A stretch of 64,000 bases of DNA from Phycisphaerales bacterium (GCA_023135165.1 JAGLTS010000038.1:20892-84891), one strand, 5' to 3'. Shown: positions 1 through 9,747, numbered from the stretch's first letter. A program made the numbers and translations. Notes: generated by a model not told the origin, from the letters alone.

Positions 1-1
1 T

Positions 2-3000
2 GCCCTACTGAACATGGACAACGTCGATACTCACACAATCAGCGGTTCGTTCGTCGCCGAGCCGGGCTGGCACCGTGTGCGGGTTGGGTTGAGGTCCACT
101 GCCTCCGCCTGCATCGTTGGCACGGCGCACGCTGCGCGCGCGGGCCAAGTCACACAGATATTCATAGACGGAATAGCCGCGCCGTCCATTGTGGACTCAG
201 ATGTGCCGGAGACTGGTACGGTCGGCAGGCGTATTGTGTGTTTTGCGAAGGTTGAAGATCCAAACGGAGATGAGGTGCAATGCTGGTTCGACTGGGGTGA
301 TGGCAGCCCGCTGACCTGCTCAGGTGCCACAGTGGGCGACTGGATCATCGGCGGGCACGAGTATGCATCAGCCGGCACATACCCCGTAAGCATGCAGGCA
401 GAGGACCTTGACCAGACGTTCTCTGACTGGACCGCACCTGTGGACATCATCATCTCCGACGTGCCGCCGCCGAATCAGTCTCCGTTTGGTGCAGCTTGGC
501 AGGTATCACCCGACAGCGGTCCTTGGACCACGCCGTTCGACTACTCGATTTATGTCGATGACCCGGACGGCGACTCGGTGGATGTGGTCTTGGAGACACG
601 CGATCCGTCCTCCGGCACATGGGAGAACCAAGACACGCGGACGGTGAGCGGCACTGGAACCGCCACATGGAGCGACCGGACCCCATTCGAGAGCGACGAC
701 GCCGGCTTGAGCGGTCAATATCGCTTCAGCTACGATGACCATGAAGGACACGTCGGGACGTGGGGGCCTTACGACGGGCCGTCACTGGCCGGCTCCGAGC
801 CTGATACGGAAATCACCAGCGGCCCAAGTGGGGCTATTGGCTACGACGACGTGACCTTCACCTGGACCGGGTACGATGACGTAACACCGACGGAGGATCT
901 CAACTACTCCTACATCCTGGAGGGCCACGGCGATCCCTGGTCATCGTGGGCACCATCCACCACTAAAGACTACACCGACCTCCCCTACGGGGAATACACC
1001 TTCCGGGTGAAGGCCCGCGACACAGACCTCAACGAGGATCCCACGCCGGACGGCCGCACGTTCGTCGTCGGTGTCGCGCCGGGCGAGATCGTCCCCTGGC
1101 CCACCTTCGCAGCCAATCTCCACCGAACGAGCCACATCGATATGAGTACTGGAACGGGACGCATAACCGAGCCGAGGGAGCGATGGCGGATGGACCTGGA
1201 ACCGTGGTCAGCCTTCCGTAGCAACTACGTTGTCGCCGACGTTGATGCTGATGGGTACGCAGAAATCGTAGTCGGCACGGAAAACCCGCACGGGCCGGAC
1301 CATCGCCTCTACGTCCTCGACGGACTGACCGGTGAGGTTGAGTGGTACTACGAGTGCTACGTGGAAAGGGTCTGCGTCGAGAACGTCGATGGTGATCCGC
1401 AGTTGGAGATCTTTGCCGCCGGCGATGGCCTTTACTGCCTCGAATGGGATGGGACCACGGGGACTCAGCATTGGCATTGGCCATCAGCACAGCTCATCCA
1501 TGCATGTCCCGCGGTCTCCGATGTGGATTTCGACGATACGATGGAGGTGCTTGTCGCCAACGGGGATCTGGTATGCCTGAATGCCCAGACTGGGGCGCAA
1601 GAGTGGTCGTACAGAGATGTGATCGATCCTGATGCCAGCATATGGAAAACCACTCCAGCGATTGCCAGTTGGAATCAGCAGATCTATGTGGGTGATACCG
1701 GCTCGTCGTGTGGGGTTCGTTGTCTTGGAGCGGTCGGAGGCTCCCCAACGCTCTACTGGAGCTATCCGACCTCGTATTATGTCTGCAGCATCGCTCTGGC
1801 TGATGTCGACAATGACGGCGTCACAGAGACCCTGGCCCTCGATGAGGGCGGCAATCTGCACTGCCTGCAGGGCGAGCTCCCCGAGTGGGACGTCAATACG
1901 GGCGACGGCGTTGGCGGAGACGGCTCAACGCCGGCGATCGCCAACCTCGACGACGATCCGTTCCTTGAGATCGTTGTTGTCGGCCAATCATACGTTCACT
2001 GCTATGATGGCGGTTCACTTGGCGTGGAGCAATGGTCATATCCCCGCGATTGGGGTGCACAAGTGTCCCCGCCCGTCATCGCGGATATCGACGGCGATGG
2101 GCACCACGAGGTAATCTGTGGCTCTTGGTACTACCTCTACTGCCTTGATGGGACAGACGGTTCACTGAAGTGGTCGATGGACTTCTCTGGCGATGACGAG
2201 GGCTACCTGGGCCGATCGCCGATCGCGGTGGGCGATCCCGACAATGACGGAGAACTCGAGTTGGTGGTCGGTGGTGCCGACATCTTCGTGATTGACGGAC
2301 CCATTCTGGTAAAGTCCGACGGCACCGGTGACTACGCTACGATCCAGGCAGCGATCAACGCAGCCGACGACGGCGAGATCGTGTGGCTCGCCGACGGAAC
2401 GTACACGGGCGACGGCAACCGCGACCTCGACTTCGACGGCAAAGCTATCACGGTCCGTTCGGTTAGCGGCAACCCGATGGCGTGCATCATCGACTGCCAA
2501 GGGAGCGAAGCGGAGCCGCATCGCGGGTTCTATTTCCACAACGATGAAGGGGCCGACTCCATCTTGCAGGGGATTACGATCACGAATGGATACGCTGCCG
2601 GAACGACCGGACATACTGGATACGGTGGCGGCATATTCTGTGAGAATGCCACTCTCACCCTCCAGTCGTGCATGATAACCAACTGTTATGCCAGCTTGTA
2701 TGGCGGCGCGCTGGCCATCTACGCTGATACTACCAGGAGTGGACTTCTCGTCGCTGATTGTGCGTTCTCTGGCAACATGGCATCATTGGCTGGTGGCGCG
2801 CTTTACTTATCCATGAACGGCACCCCATATGATTTATGGGTTAAGAGATGTGTGTTTTCTGATAATGCTGCAGGCTGGGGACATGCCATCCGTACCGGAA
2901 CTCCTCACGCATGGATGAACTATGAAGACTGCCTGTTTACCTCTCATAATAGTCCATCATTAACAACAGGAGTGGTTGTGGTCGGCGGCTACACCTTATT

Positions 3001-3748
3001 GGATCGATGTGTGTTTACGGGGAATGCTGTCCTGAGCATCAAGAACGAAGGTGGCGTGCTGTATCTGGATAACGCCACGATCGTAAACAATGGCGATGGG
3101 CCTCAGATCTGGGGCAATGGGTATTTCGATCTCGACAAGACAATCATTGCATTCAATGACGGCTACGCTCTGACGACGTCTCTAGGCTCGGGCATCGAGA
3201 TAACCTGCTGCGACATCTATGGCAACGCTGACGGCGACTGGATCGGCGACATCGCCGACCAACTCGGCGTCAACGGCAACATCTCGGCGGATCCGCTATT
3301 CTGCGACACGACGTACGGTGACTTCCACTTGCGCGAGCCGTCGCCGTGTGCTCCGGGGCAACAATCGGGCTGTGATGGTCCTATCGGTGCGTTCGATGTC
3401 GGGTGCATTTGGGATTGCAACAACAACGACATCGACGACGCCTATGACATGGCCAACTGTCCACCGGATGAGGTCTGGTGCGATGACTGCAATGAGAACG
3501 GCATCCTGGACGAGTGCGACATTGCTGACGGAACGAGCCAGGATGTCAACGACAATGGCATCCCTGATGAATGCGAGGGTCTCTGCCCCGGCGATCTGAA
3601 CGGGGACGGACAGCGCGATCAGTCGGACCTTGGCATCCTGCTCGCGTCGTACAACATCGACGCAGGCGGCGACATCGACGGCGACGGCGACACGGACCAG
3701 GCGGACCTGGGCGTCCTGCTCGCCGTCTACGACATCCCGTGCCCGTGA
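2..3748 (+). CDS. Giant exported PKD / beta-propeller / beta-helix protein with dockerin-like tag (5' partial)
   Basis: The frame is open to the left edge, so the true start and signal peptide lie outside the window; the first in-frame ATG is at 14. Counting from it, a PKD-like domain (FDWGDGSP, then a HEYASAGTY-type strand) covers about residues 80-148, followed by Ig-like segments. Repeated DVDADG and DIDGDGHHE motifs (about 400-780) look like an FG-GAP/PQQ-type beta-propeller. A right-handed beta-helix opens with SDGTGDYATIQAAINAADDG (about 785-1130). A Ca-binding thrombospondin-3-like stretch and a dockerin-like pair ending in YDIPCP close the protein. Probably an extracellular adhesin or polysaccharide-interacting protein; no catalytic site was identified. 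Bases about 2640-3200 are visibly richer in AT than the rest. Confidence 0.85.
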   Translation, partial: ALLNMDNVDTHTISGSFVAEPGWHRVRVGLRSTASACIVGTAHAARAGQVTQIFIDGIAAPSIVDSDVPETGTVGRRIVCFAKVEDPNGDEVQCWFDWGDGSPLTCSGATVGDWIIGGHEYASAGTYPVSMQAEDLDQTFSDWTAPVDIIISDVPPPNQSPFGAAWQVSPDSGPWTTPFDYSIYVDDPDGDSVDVVLETRDPSSGTWENQDTRTVSGTGTATWSDRTPFESDDAGLSGQYRFSYDDHEGHVGTWGPYDGPSLAGSEPDTEITSGPSGAIGYDDVTFTWTGYDDVTPTEDLNYSYILEGHGDPWSSWAPSTTKDYTDLPYGEYTFRVKARDTDLNEDPTPDGRTFVVGVAPGEIVPWPTFAANLHRTSHIDMSTGTGRITEPRERWRMDLEPWSAFRSNYVVADVDADGYAEIVVGTENPHGPDHRLYVLDGLTGEVEWYYECYVERVCVENVDGDPQLEIFAAGDGLYCLEWDGTTGTQHWHWPSAQLIHACPAVSDVDFDDTMEVLVANGDLVCLNAQTGAQEWSYRDVIDPDASIWKTTPAIASWNQQIYVGDTGSSCGVRCLGAVGGSPTLYWSYPTSYYVCSIALADVDNDGVTETLALDEGGNLHCLQGELPEWDVNTGDGVGGDGSTPAIANLDDDPFLEIVVVGQSYVHCYDGGSLGVEQWSYPRDWGAQVSPPVIADIDGDGHHEVICGSWYYLYCLDGTDGSLKWSMDFSGDDEGYLGRSPIAVGDPDNDGELELVVGGADIFVIDGPILVKSDGTGDYATIQAAINAADDGEIVWLADGTYTGDGNRDLDFDGKAITVRSVSGNPMACIIDCQGSEAEPHRGFYFHNDEGADSILQGITITNGYAAGTTGHTGYGGGIFCENATLTLQSCMITNCYASLYGGALAIYADTTRSGLLVADCAFSGNMASLAGGALYLSMNGTPYDLWVKRCVFSDNAAGWGHAIRTGTPHAWMNYEDCLFTSHNSPSLTTGVVVVGGYTLLDRCVFTGNAVLSIKNEGGVLYLDNATIVNNGDGPQIWGNGYFDLDKTIIAFNDGYALTTSLGSGIEITCCDIYGNADGDWIGDIADQLGVNGNISADPLFCDTTYGDFHLREPSPCAPGQQSGCDGPIGAFDVGCIWDCNNNDIDDAYDMANCPPDEVWCDDCNENGILDECDIADGTSQDVNDNGIPDECEGLCPGDLNGDGQRDQSDLGILLASYNIDAGGDIDGDGDTDQADLGVLLAVYDIPCP

Positions 3749-3893
3749 CAACACGTCTGAATCATCGCGCCTTTGGCGGCGACGATGAAGGGGACATAAC
3801 TGTCAGGGATCTTCGTTCTGCCGAGCAGCCGGCCGGCTCGCGTCGAGCCGGGCTCGCGCGATGACCAGGCGATGCGCCGCGCGCGTGTTCGAT

Positions 3894-4117
3894 GAAACCC
3901 GTATCGCGCGCTTCGTGCGCATCATCGCTGGCATCTCGCCTCGTCGCCGCAGATCCTCGCCGGTGCGCGCGCGATGCCGATCGAGCCTCGAAATGTCGCT
4001 CAAAACCGACCCGAAACGCACCAAAACTGATCGAAAACGCGCCGAAACTCGCCAAAACCGGGCGAAACTCGCCCAAAACTCTGGTCCGATAACACGTTTT
4101 CCGTGAATCCGTGCGCA
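3894..4117 (-). repeat. Dispersed repeat copy 1 with helically phased A-tracts
   Basis: Read on the minus strand, the element begins TGCGCACGGATTCACGG, continues AAAACGTGTTATCGGAC, and then has eight T3-T4 tracts. On the plus strand the A runs end at 4005, 4016, 4026, 4037, 4047, 4057, 4067 and 4078, which are steps of 10 or 11 bp averaging 10.43. A conserved 3' part (GCGAGATGCCAGCGATG) follows. The same element is on the plus strand at 43000-43216, and its first 34 bases close the window. The rest of the 3749-4249 gap, between convergent genes, shows only C-rich runs (CCCCACTTACCCCCC around 4171-4186). Confidence 0.85.
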
Positions 4118-4249
4118 CGAATCGGTCGCGAAGCGCATGCATGTCCACACTGGTGCGCACCCCCACGCGCCCCCACTTACCCCCCACATCACCGCGCAGC
4201 CATACCTGTGCGCATTCACGCTGCCTTGCTGAGCAGGCTGTGGTCGGCT

Positions 4250-4867
4250 TCAGCTTCCGAGCAGGTCGTTCTCGTCGAGGTAGGCGACGATCGCTTTGAC
4301 CTCATCGTCAAGCGACATCTCGTGCGATGTCAGCAGGATCTCGGGCTTCTCCGGGGCTTCGTATGGATCGTCGATGCCTGTGAAACCCTTGATCTCGCCC
4401 GCCCGAGCCTTCTTGTACAGACCCTTGGGATCGCGTTTTTCAGCCTCTGCAAGCGTGATATCGACGTAGACCTCGATGAACGGCAGGCCTTCCTTCTCAC
4501 AGACTTCACGCGCTTGCTGGCGGTCCGCGATGTACGGGCTGATGAAGCTGGTGAGCGTGATGATGCCGGCGTCGGCGAAGAGCTTGCTCACCTCGCCGAT
4601 GCGTCGGATGTTCTCGTTGCGATCTTCCGCGGAGAAGCCGAGGTTCTTGTTCAGCCCGTGCCGCACGTTGTCGCCATCGAGGCGGTAGCAGTGTTTGCCC
4701 ATGTTGACGAGTGCTGATTCGAGTGCACAGGCGATCGTCGATTTGCCCGAGGCTGAGAGCCCCGTCATCCAGAGGACAAGGCCTTTCTGCCCGAGGGCGC
4801 CAAATCGTTCTTCCCGTGAAACTTCGCCGTCGTGCCAAGTGATGTTGGTAGCGCGCTGCTCGCTCAT
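4250..4867 (-). CDS. cysC: Adenylyl-sulfate kinase (APS kinase)
   Basis: This protein phosphorylates adenosine 5'-phosphosulfate with ATP to give PAPS in the cytoplasm, for assimilation or sulfation. The 205 residues match a single-domain CysC. The Walker A loop GLSASGKST is at residues 36-44, the family signature [10 protein letters not shown] at 64-73, and the downstream ISPY..DR and F.GI.DPYE.P motifs are present. No ATP sulfurylase gene (cysD/cysN/sat) is nearby, so it is not in a visible sulfate operon here. It converges on the giant exported gene across repeat copy 1. Confidence 0.96.
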   Translation of the reverse strand: MSEQRATNITWHDGEVSREERFGALGQKGLVLWMTGLSASGKSTIACALESALVNMGKHCYRLDGDNVRHGLNKNLGFSAEDRNENIRRIGEVSKLFADAGIITLTSFISPYIADRQQAREVCEKEGLPFIEVYVDITLAEAEKRDPKGLYKKARAGEIKGFTGIDDPYEAPEKPEILLTSHEMSLDDEVKAIVAYLDENDLLGS

Positions 4868-4989
4868 ATCCGTCGCTCAACCTTCAGTGATGAGATGACC
4901 CGCAGCGCGACGCACAGGCGCCCGAGCGGGTCATACAGTTGGAGAATCACTGTAGCGAAGGGCGGTGTGAACGCAACCGCCGGGGCAGG

Positions 4990-5313
4990 TCAGAACGTCG
5001 CGCTGCTCAACAGGCTGTGATGTTCGTACGCGGCGCGGTGTGGTGTGGCTGTGACGATCACGACCTGCGGCATCGTTGACAACTCCGGCGCGTGGGGCGC
5101 CTGTGCCGGCTCGCTCGTCTCCCCCCTGCCCGGATCGTAGCCATGCGGCATCGGCTGAATCACCTCCTGCGCGAGTCGGTCGACGACCTTGTCGAGCACA
5201 CGATCCGCCTCACATCGCCGGTCCGCCATCGCTTCCCGCAAGGCTCGCACCAGGGCAGCATTCAGCGAAGGTACAGCCCGCCCACCCCGAGTTCTCTGTC
5301 TGCGCATAATCAT
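4990..5313 (-). CDS. Small hypothetical protein
   Basis: An open frame of about 107 codons lies between cysC and tRNA-Ile. I start it at the ATG at 5313 (MIMRRQRT), because residues before it look like untranslated sequence and a weak purine-rich stretch (GAGAGATCTGGGG) precedes it. The middle (SLNAALVRALREAMADRR then DKVVDRLAQEV) would form amphipathic helices, and the C-terminal third is low-complexity with Pro, His and Glu. No family was recognised. It could be a spurious high-GC frame. An alternative GTG start reaches 5421. Confidence 0.4.
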   Translation of the reverse strand: MIMRRQRTRGGRAVPSLNAALVRALREAMADRRCEADRVLDKVVDRLAQEVIQPMPHGYDPGRGETSEPAQAPHAPELSTMPQVVIVTATPHRAAYEHHSLLSSATF

Positions 5314-5545
5314 CCCCAGATCTCTCTTTCTCCGTGTCTCCCATGTCCCCGGCCCACCACGGGTCGCAACGACGAGTGTGACACGCACTGCTGCATCGAC
5401 CGGTTGTGCGGTCTGCTCCACTCCAATCAGGTGATTCTCTCAGCTTTCTTGCGATGCCCACTACAGAGCACTATCAAGCGAGGGCCGGCACCGGCGCAAG
5501 AAAAAAGCCGCCTGCCGGCGAGCACGCGGACTTTCTCGGGAGCAA

Positions 5546-5619
5546 TGGGCCTGAGTGGACTCGAACCACCGACTTCACCCTTATCAGGGGTGCGCTCTAG
5601 CCAACTGAGCTACAGGCCC
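5546..5619 (-). tRNA. tRNA-Ile (anticodon GAT)
   Basis: The minus strand folds as a full cloverleaf. The acceptor stem is GGGCCTG/CAGGCCC with discriminator A, the D arm carries AGCTCAGTTGG, and the anticodon stem CACCC/GGGTG encloses loop CTGATAA, so the anticodon is GAT. The T arm is GGTGG TTCGAGT CCACT. It is 74 nt long with no encoded CCA, and it stands alone rather than in an rRNA spacer. Confidence 0.97.
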
Positions 5620-5667
5620 GTCTACGACCACGGCATCCTACCACATTCATCGGACACCGGGCCACCC

Positions 5668-6762
5668 TCATAGCACATCGTAGTGCTCCGAAACGACCGA
5701 TTCCCAGTCGGCTCGGCTCTTGACCTTGACGAACGCTTCTTTCACCGCACCGGCGCTGGGATGATGTCGGGAAAACATGATGCCGAACTTCCGCATCATT
5801 CGGCCGGCGAGGCGCTCACCGTTGATCGCGACACTGATGTGAAAGTGCTGGAGGAGAACATCGCGTTGCTCGGCGATCGTCGGGGGCGACGGCGCCTGAC
5901 CAGCCATGAGTTGGCGGGCTTGGCGGAAGATCCACGGGTTGCCGATGCAGCCGCGCGCCACGGCGACGGCCTTAACGCCGGTTTCGCTCAGCATGCGGAA
6001 GATGTCCTCAGGCTGCCAGATGTCGCCGGAGCCGAAGATGACGCGATCGTCGTAGCGTGCGGTCAGTTCCGCGAGGAATCGCCAGTCGCTCGGGCCGATG
6101 TACTTCTGCTTCACAGTGCGGGCATGCACGGTGGCCCATGCGTAGCCGAGGTCGTAAGCCGAGTTGAAGATGCGCTCGAAGTCCAGCGCAGCCTGTGGCG
6201 AATCATCCCACGCGAGGCGGAGCTTGACCGTGCAGGGAATCGCACTCGGCACGGCCTCGCGCACAACCCGGAGCACAGCCGACGCTTGCTCGGGATGGGC
6301 GAGGAAGTGACCGCCGCGGTACTTGCGAGCGATCTTCTTGACCGGACAGGCGAGGTTGACGTCGATGACCTCGAAGCCTTGGTCGGCGAGCAGCACCGCG
6401 GCTCTCGCCATCTCACCGGGCTGGCTGCCGATGATCTGGCCTGCGAGTGGGTGGTCTTCCTCGCCGCCGGGGATGCTCTCTCGCAGGTCCGCGAGGTCCG
6501 CCTTGGCGAATCCGCGTCCCCCCGCAAGAAGAAGCCGATCGAGCAGCGCCTCTGTCACGCAGAACGGGCAACCCTGCCGACGAGCGACGATGCGCATCGC
6601 CGCATCCGAGTACCCCGCAAGTCCCGCCTGGAAGAAAGGCGCATCGAAACCCGGCACCGCCTGCGGTATTCGCTGATCGAGTTCGTATTGCCGAGCGGCT
6701 GACGCGGCATCGTACGATGTGGTTGAGTGGGGTCGCTCGTCTTGGCTGGCACTGGCCGACAT
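5668..6762 (-). CDS. tRNA-dihydrouridine synthase family protein
   Basis: This is an FMN-dependent reductase that makes dihydrouridine in tRNA D-loops. Of 364 residues, the Dus barrel motifs are clear: an N-terminal FDAPFFQAGLAGYSD segment, DVNLACPVKKI (the family's D.N.GCP.KK with Ala replacing Gly), HARTVKQKYIGPSDW with the conserved His, and RGCIGNPWIF near the C-terminus. I start it at 6762 (MSASASQ): an upstream in-frame ATG region would overlap the divergent lipoprotein gene, and TATACT lies 9 nt before this ATG. Which subfamily (DusA/B/C) it belongs to cannot be fixed by eye. Confidence 0.9.
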   Translation of the reverse strand: MSASASQDERPHSTTSYDAASAARQYELDQRIPQAVPGFDAPFFQAGLAGYSDAAMRIVARRQGCPFCVTEALLDRLLLAGGRGFAKADLADLRESIPGGEEDHPLAGQIIGSQPGEMARAAVLLADQGFEVIDVNLACPVKKIARKYRGGHFLAHPEQASAVLRVVREAVPSAIPCTVKLRLAWDDSPQAALDFERIFNSAYDLGYAWATVHARTVKQKYIGPSDWRFLAELTARYDDRVIFGSGDIWQPEDIFRMLSETGVKAVAVARGCIGNPWIFRQARQLMAGQAPSPPTIAEQRDVLLQHFHISVAINGERLAGRMMRKFGIMFSRHHPSAGAVKEAFVKVKSRADWESVVSEHYDVL

Positions 6763-6771
6763 GGGCGCGAG

Positions 6772-6777
6772 AGTATA
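6772..6777 (-). promoter_or_regulatory. Candidate -10 hexamer TATACT for the dus gene (leaderless)
   Basis: TATACT on the minus strand ends 9 nt before the ATG at 6762, and there is no Shine-Dalgarno sequence. A normal -10 to +1 distance would start the transcript at or next to the start codon. Confidence 0.55.
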
Positions 6778-6834
6778 CGCTCGCGGCACGACCGTCAGGT
6801 CTTGAGCCTTCACCGCTCGATCGGGAGTTGCGCC

Positions 6835-7257
6835 ATGTGTCGACCCATTCGGCTGATTCTCGTCGCGATCATCGCGGCTTCCGCAGGATGCGGGCACGTG
6901 CTGTATGACCAGCCGACGCGCCCGTACCCTGAAGATACTCGGCAGAGCAGGGTGGCGGATGTGCAGGTGTTCCGCGACGGGCCGACGATCACGCTCGTCA
7001 GCGCGACGGGCGAGTCGTTTCAGGATGTTTCACTCTGGCTGAATCAGCGGTATATGCAGCACATCACGGCGCTCCCAGCCGGGGCGCAGTTGACGCTTGA
7101 TCTGTTCGACTTCCGTGATGATGCGGGCGAAGCGTTCCGCGGCGGCGGTTTCTTCGCCGGCTACGACCCGGATCGGCTCGTGACGGCACAAATCGAACTG
7201 ACGGATGGAGAACTGGTCGGCCTGCTCGTGATTCCGCCACGTGTCGAGGGCGAGTAG
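6835..7257 (+). CDS. Hypothetical lipoprotein
   Basis: A 140-residue protein starting MCRPIRLILVAIIAASAGC. It has a short positively charged n-region, a hydrophobic core and the lipobox ASAGC, so it should be exported and lipidated at the Cys near residue 19. The mature part (DVQVFRDGPTITLVSATGES, then FQDVSLWLNQRY) is mostly predicted beta strand and has no recognised domain. The Shine-Dalgarno-like GGGAG lies 7-8 nt before the ATG at 6835. It is divergent from dus, sharing the short 6763-6834 spacer. Confidence 0.75.
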   Translation: MCRPIRLILVAIIAASAGCGHVLYDQPTRPYPEDTRQSRVADVQVFRDGPTITLVSATGESFQDVSLWLNQRYMQHITALPAGAQLTLDLFDFRDDAGEAFRGGGFFAGYDPDRLVTAQIELTDGELVGLLVIPPRVEGE

Positions 7258-7850
7258 GCGCGACGGACTGACCGCAGCAGCGACCCGCTCCACCGCCGTT
7301 ATGTGCCTAAGACACCCCTCCTCAGCAGAGGATCGGTGAACGATCACCGCCGTCAGTCACTGCGCAGAAAGAAACCCACCAAACCCTTTGGGGAAGCTTG
7401 GTGGGTAGGAGGGAAGAAACACGTCACCTACAGGATACAGCAGCAATGGCCCCTGGTCGAGCCTGAATCCAGATTCGGAGGCCGATTTTGGCCGGCACAA
7501 CCCCCACAGGGCGTCCAGGGCGTCCAGAGCCCCAACCCGGCAACCCGGCTAACATGTGCGATTTCAGGCGGTTGTGGCAACCATGACCGCGCACTTGACC
7601 CGTTTGCAGCCGGCGGGGCGGCATCCGGACGGAAACGGCGAGAATTCGCGTTGCTGCATACTCCTGACCTGTTTGTCGGAAAGCGATCCCGCTCTCCCGC
7701 ACACTCTCGGAACAACGCGATGTTCCCGATGCGGCTGAGCTTCGCTCCGGCATCGGGAAGCCGCATTCCTGCACGGAATCCTGCATCCACTGCTTGGCGG
7801 TCAGCGGAATGGGGATACACTCACAAGGTGGCAGAAGAGGGAGAGAGACT
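7258..7850. other. Intergenic region with two inverted repeats
   Basis: I see no convincing gene; the open frames here lack codon bias and start sites. Two inverted repeats stand out. ACCCACCAA/TTGGTGGGT at 7374-7382 and 7398-7406 has a 15-nt loop and could end the lipoprotein transcript, although it lacks a T tail. TTCCCGATGC/GCATCGGGAA at 7723-7732 and 7750-7759 has a 17-nt loop and lies about 90 nt before the next start codon, where it would be a 5' UTR hairpin. Confidence 0.5.
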
Positions 7851-9101
7851 ATGTTTGATCGAAGAGCATCCGAGAAACTGGGCTTGCTCGGTCTGGCGAC
7901 AACGTTGCTGGCAACATCGGTGGGGCTGGGATCAACCGCGTTGGTTCCGATTGACCCGCCGCTGATCACAATTGACGCGGTTTCGCCCACGGTTGCGCAG
8001 GGCGTGGTCTCGTCAGCGGATGTGCTGGCGACACCGCCTCTGACGGTGGAGATACCGTACCTTGCACTGGGGCTGCAGGAGCAGGACGATCTGGACTCCA
8101 TCGCCGTAGGGCCAGGTCCGGTGGATGGCGACACGTATGCCCTGCTGTTCTCGGTGGATCGAGGCGTGTTCACCGGACATCCGCCTGACGCCGACCTGTG
8201 GCTGCTTGGGTACTACTACAACGCGTATCAGCAGGCGGGGCTTGGGCAGGCAGCGGGCGACATGAACATGTCAACGGACCTGTACACAAACGACGGGATC
8301 GTGCCCGGACTGCGTGGGCGCGCGGTGTCGAACAACGTGACGGTGCGCGACGGCGGCGATGCGGGCGGAACGGATTTCGCGCTGCTGCCCGGGCCGCCGA
8401 TGACGATTGATGACCCAAACGCTGGGTCGGAGGACAACGTGAACGGGCTGGGTGGCAGCAGCGGATCGGCCTTGCGAGGCGGTGAGAATCTGTACTTCAG
8501 CCTGACGAGAAGCAGCCCGTCCCTGCCCTTGTTGGTCGGTGTCGGTGGGTCCAACAGCGGCGCGGACATCTACACGAACGGCCCGGACACGGCTGGCAAC
8601 ACGTTGATCTTCGCGAACTCGTACGAGCTTGGTCTGGTCCCGATGGACGAGATCACCAGTTCGCTCGTACTCCGGGGGCTGGCCAAAGGCCCCACTGGGC
8701 ACATGTTCGGGCCGGGCGACCGGGTGATCTTCAGCCTTGATCCCGACTCACCTACGCTGAACTTGCTTGAGTTCAACTCGTCGGACCTGCTGGTCGTGGG
8801 CTACGGGTGGCCGATCGAGCTGTTCACGGGTGGGGATGACATCGGGCTGGGCAACGATGCGGTGATTTCCGCCCTGACGTACTACCTCACGGATGACATT
8901 CAGTCGGCGATCCTGGACCACGGCATTCGCAGCGACTGCATCCCTGCTGATCTGAACTGCGATGGTTATGTGGACCAGTCGGACCTGGGAATCCTGCTCG
9001 CTGCGTACGAGGCGAATGACAGCGGGGACATCAACGGCGACGGCGCGACGGATCAGGCCGATCTGGGCATCCTGCTGAGCTTCTACGGCTACGGCACATG
9101 A
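7851..9101 (+). CDS. Exported protein with C-terminal dockerin-like tag
   Basis: 416 residues. The start at 7851 follows a strong purine box (GAAGAGGGAGAGAG). The N-terminus has a hydrophobic signal segment (LGLLGLATTLLATSVGLGS). The body is acidic and Gly/Asp-rich with segments such as ELFTGGDDIGLGNDAVISAL and a recurrent DVL/ILFSVDRG theme, and no enzyme family was recognised. Residues about 365-416 form the tag: DLNCDGYVDQSDLGILLAAY and DINGDGATDQADLGILLSFY, two dockerin type I-like Ca-binding loops each followed by a helix. It is probably secreted or cell-surface attached. Confidence 0.82.
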   Translation: MFDRRASEKLGLLGLATTLLATSVGLGSTALVPIDPPLITIDAVSPTVAQGVVSSADVLATPPLTVEIPYLALGLQEQDDLDSIAVGPGPVDGDTYALLFSVDRGVFTGHPPDADLWLLGYYYNAYQQAGLGQAAGDMNMSTDLYTNDGIVPGLRGRAVSNNVTVRDGGDAGGTDFALLPGPPMTIDDPNAGSEDNVNGLGGSSGSALRGGENLYFSLTRSSPSLPLLVGVGGSNSGADIYTNGPDTAGNTLIFANSYELGLVPMDEITSSLVLRGLAKGPTGHMFGPGDRVIFSLDPDSPTLNLLEFNSSDLLVVGYGWPIELFTGGDDIGLGNDAVISALTYYLTDDIQSAILDHGIRSDCIPADLNCDGYVDQSDLGILLAAYEANDSGDINGDGATDQADLGILLSFYGYGT

Positions 9102-9128
9102 GCGGGCGTGGTGTCGGCTTGGGTGCAC

Positions 9129-9151
9129 GTTATCGGCTTGCGCCCGATAAC
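9129..9151 (+). terminator. Stem-loop after the dockerin-tagged gene
   Basis: GTTATCGG and CCGATAAC form a perfect 8-bp stem around a 7-nt loop, 27 nt past the stop codon at 9101. There is no T run, so it may be an mRNA-stabilising or factor-dependent end rather than a classic intrinsic terminator. Confidence 0.4.
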
Positions 9152-9747
9152 AACGCGGGCGATGGTGCCGCAGAGGCGGTATGTCGCCAATCTGCGCGAC
9201 ACCGGCGAGCAGGTCGTCACAGCCATGCCGCAACGGGCATCGGTGAGGCCGTATTTCAGCAGATAACTCCCCGAATGGCATTGGCTTACCGGCTTGGGAT
9301 CGAGTACTCTGTCGGTGGGCATTCATCGGCCCTTGTACATTTCGGTCCGCGCCTGATTGCGGAGTACAGGCCCAGCAGGACTGGTCGCGGCATACTCCTT
9401 GGATGTTGCGATTGGCTGGCTGAGAAGGCTTGGCGCATGGGCGCATTTGGCCGATGCTAACGTTGGACTTGGCGTGCATCGCCGCGTGGCGATGCCGAAG
9501 GCGTGTTAGAGGCTGCGTGCAGGCACTGGCTCGCTGCGGGGCAGGCCTGAGCACAGCCAAGGTATTTGGTGAGAACAAGCCGTATGGCCAGAAATTCGTG
9601 AAACCGCCGGGGTGGTGGTGCTCGAACAGGATGGGGGGAGATAGCTTGTGGGATGGTGGAGTGAATACCCGATCCGACCAACGACCGTTGGCCCCGCTTC
9701 TCGGCCTCCGGTCGAACGATAACCTGAGACATAGAGGATAGATAGAG
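9152..9747. other. Intergenic region, nothing convincing
   Basis: Nearly 600 bp without a supported gene. A 120-codon frame starting at 9098 has arginine/alanine-rich shadow composition and no start signal. The only signal recognised is the purine-rich ribosome site GAGGATAGATAGAG directly before the next gene at 9748. Confidence 0.4.

Noticed and set aside
3803..4219. 138-codon minus-strand frame over repeat copy 1
   Set aside because: Same repeat, with no ribosome site; kept as a repeat, not a gene.
5546..5619. tRNA gene as phage or island attachment site
   Set aside because: No integrase or duplicated tRNA 3' end was found nearby.
7303..7965. 220-codon plus-strand frame before the dockerin-tagged gene
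   Set aside because: Arg/Ser-rich shadow composition, no ribosome site, and it overlaps the real start at 7851.
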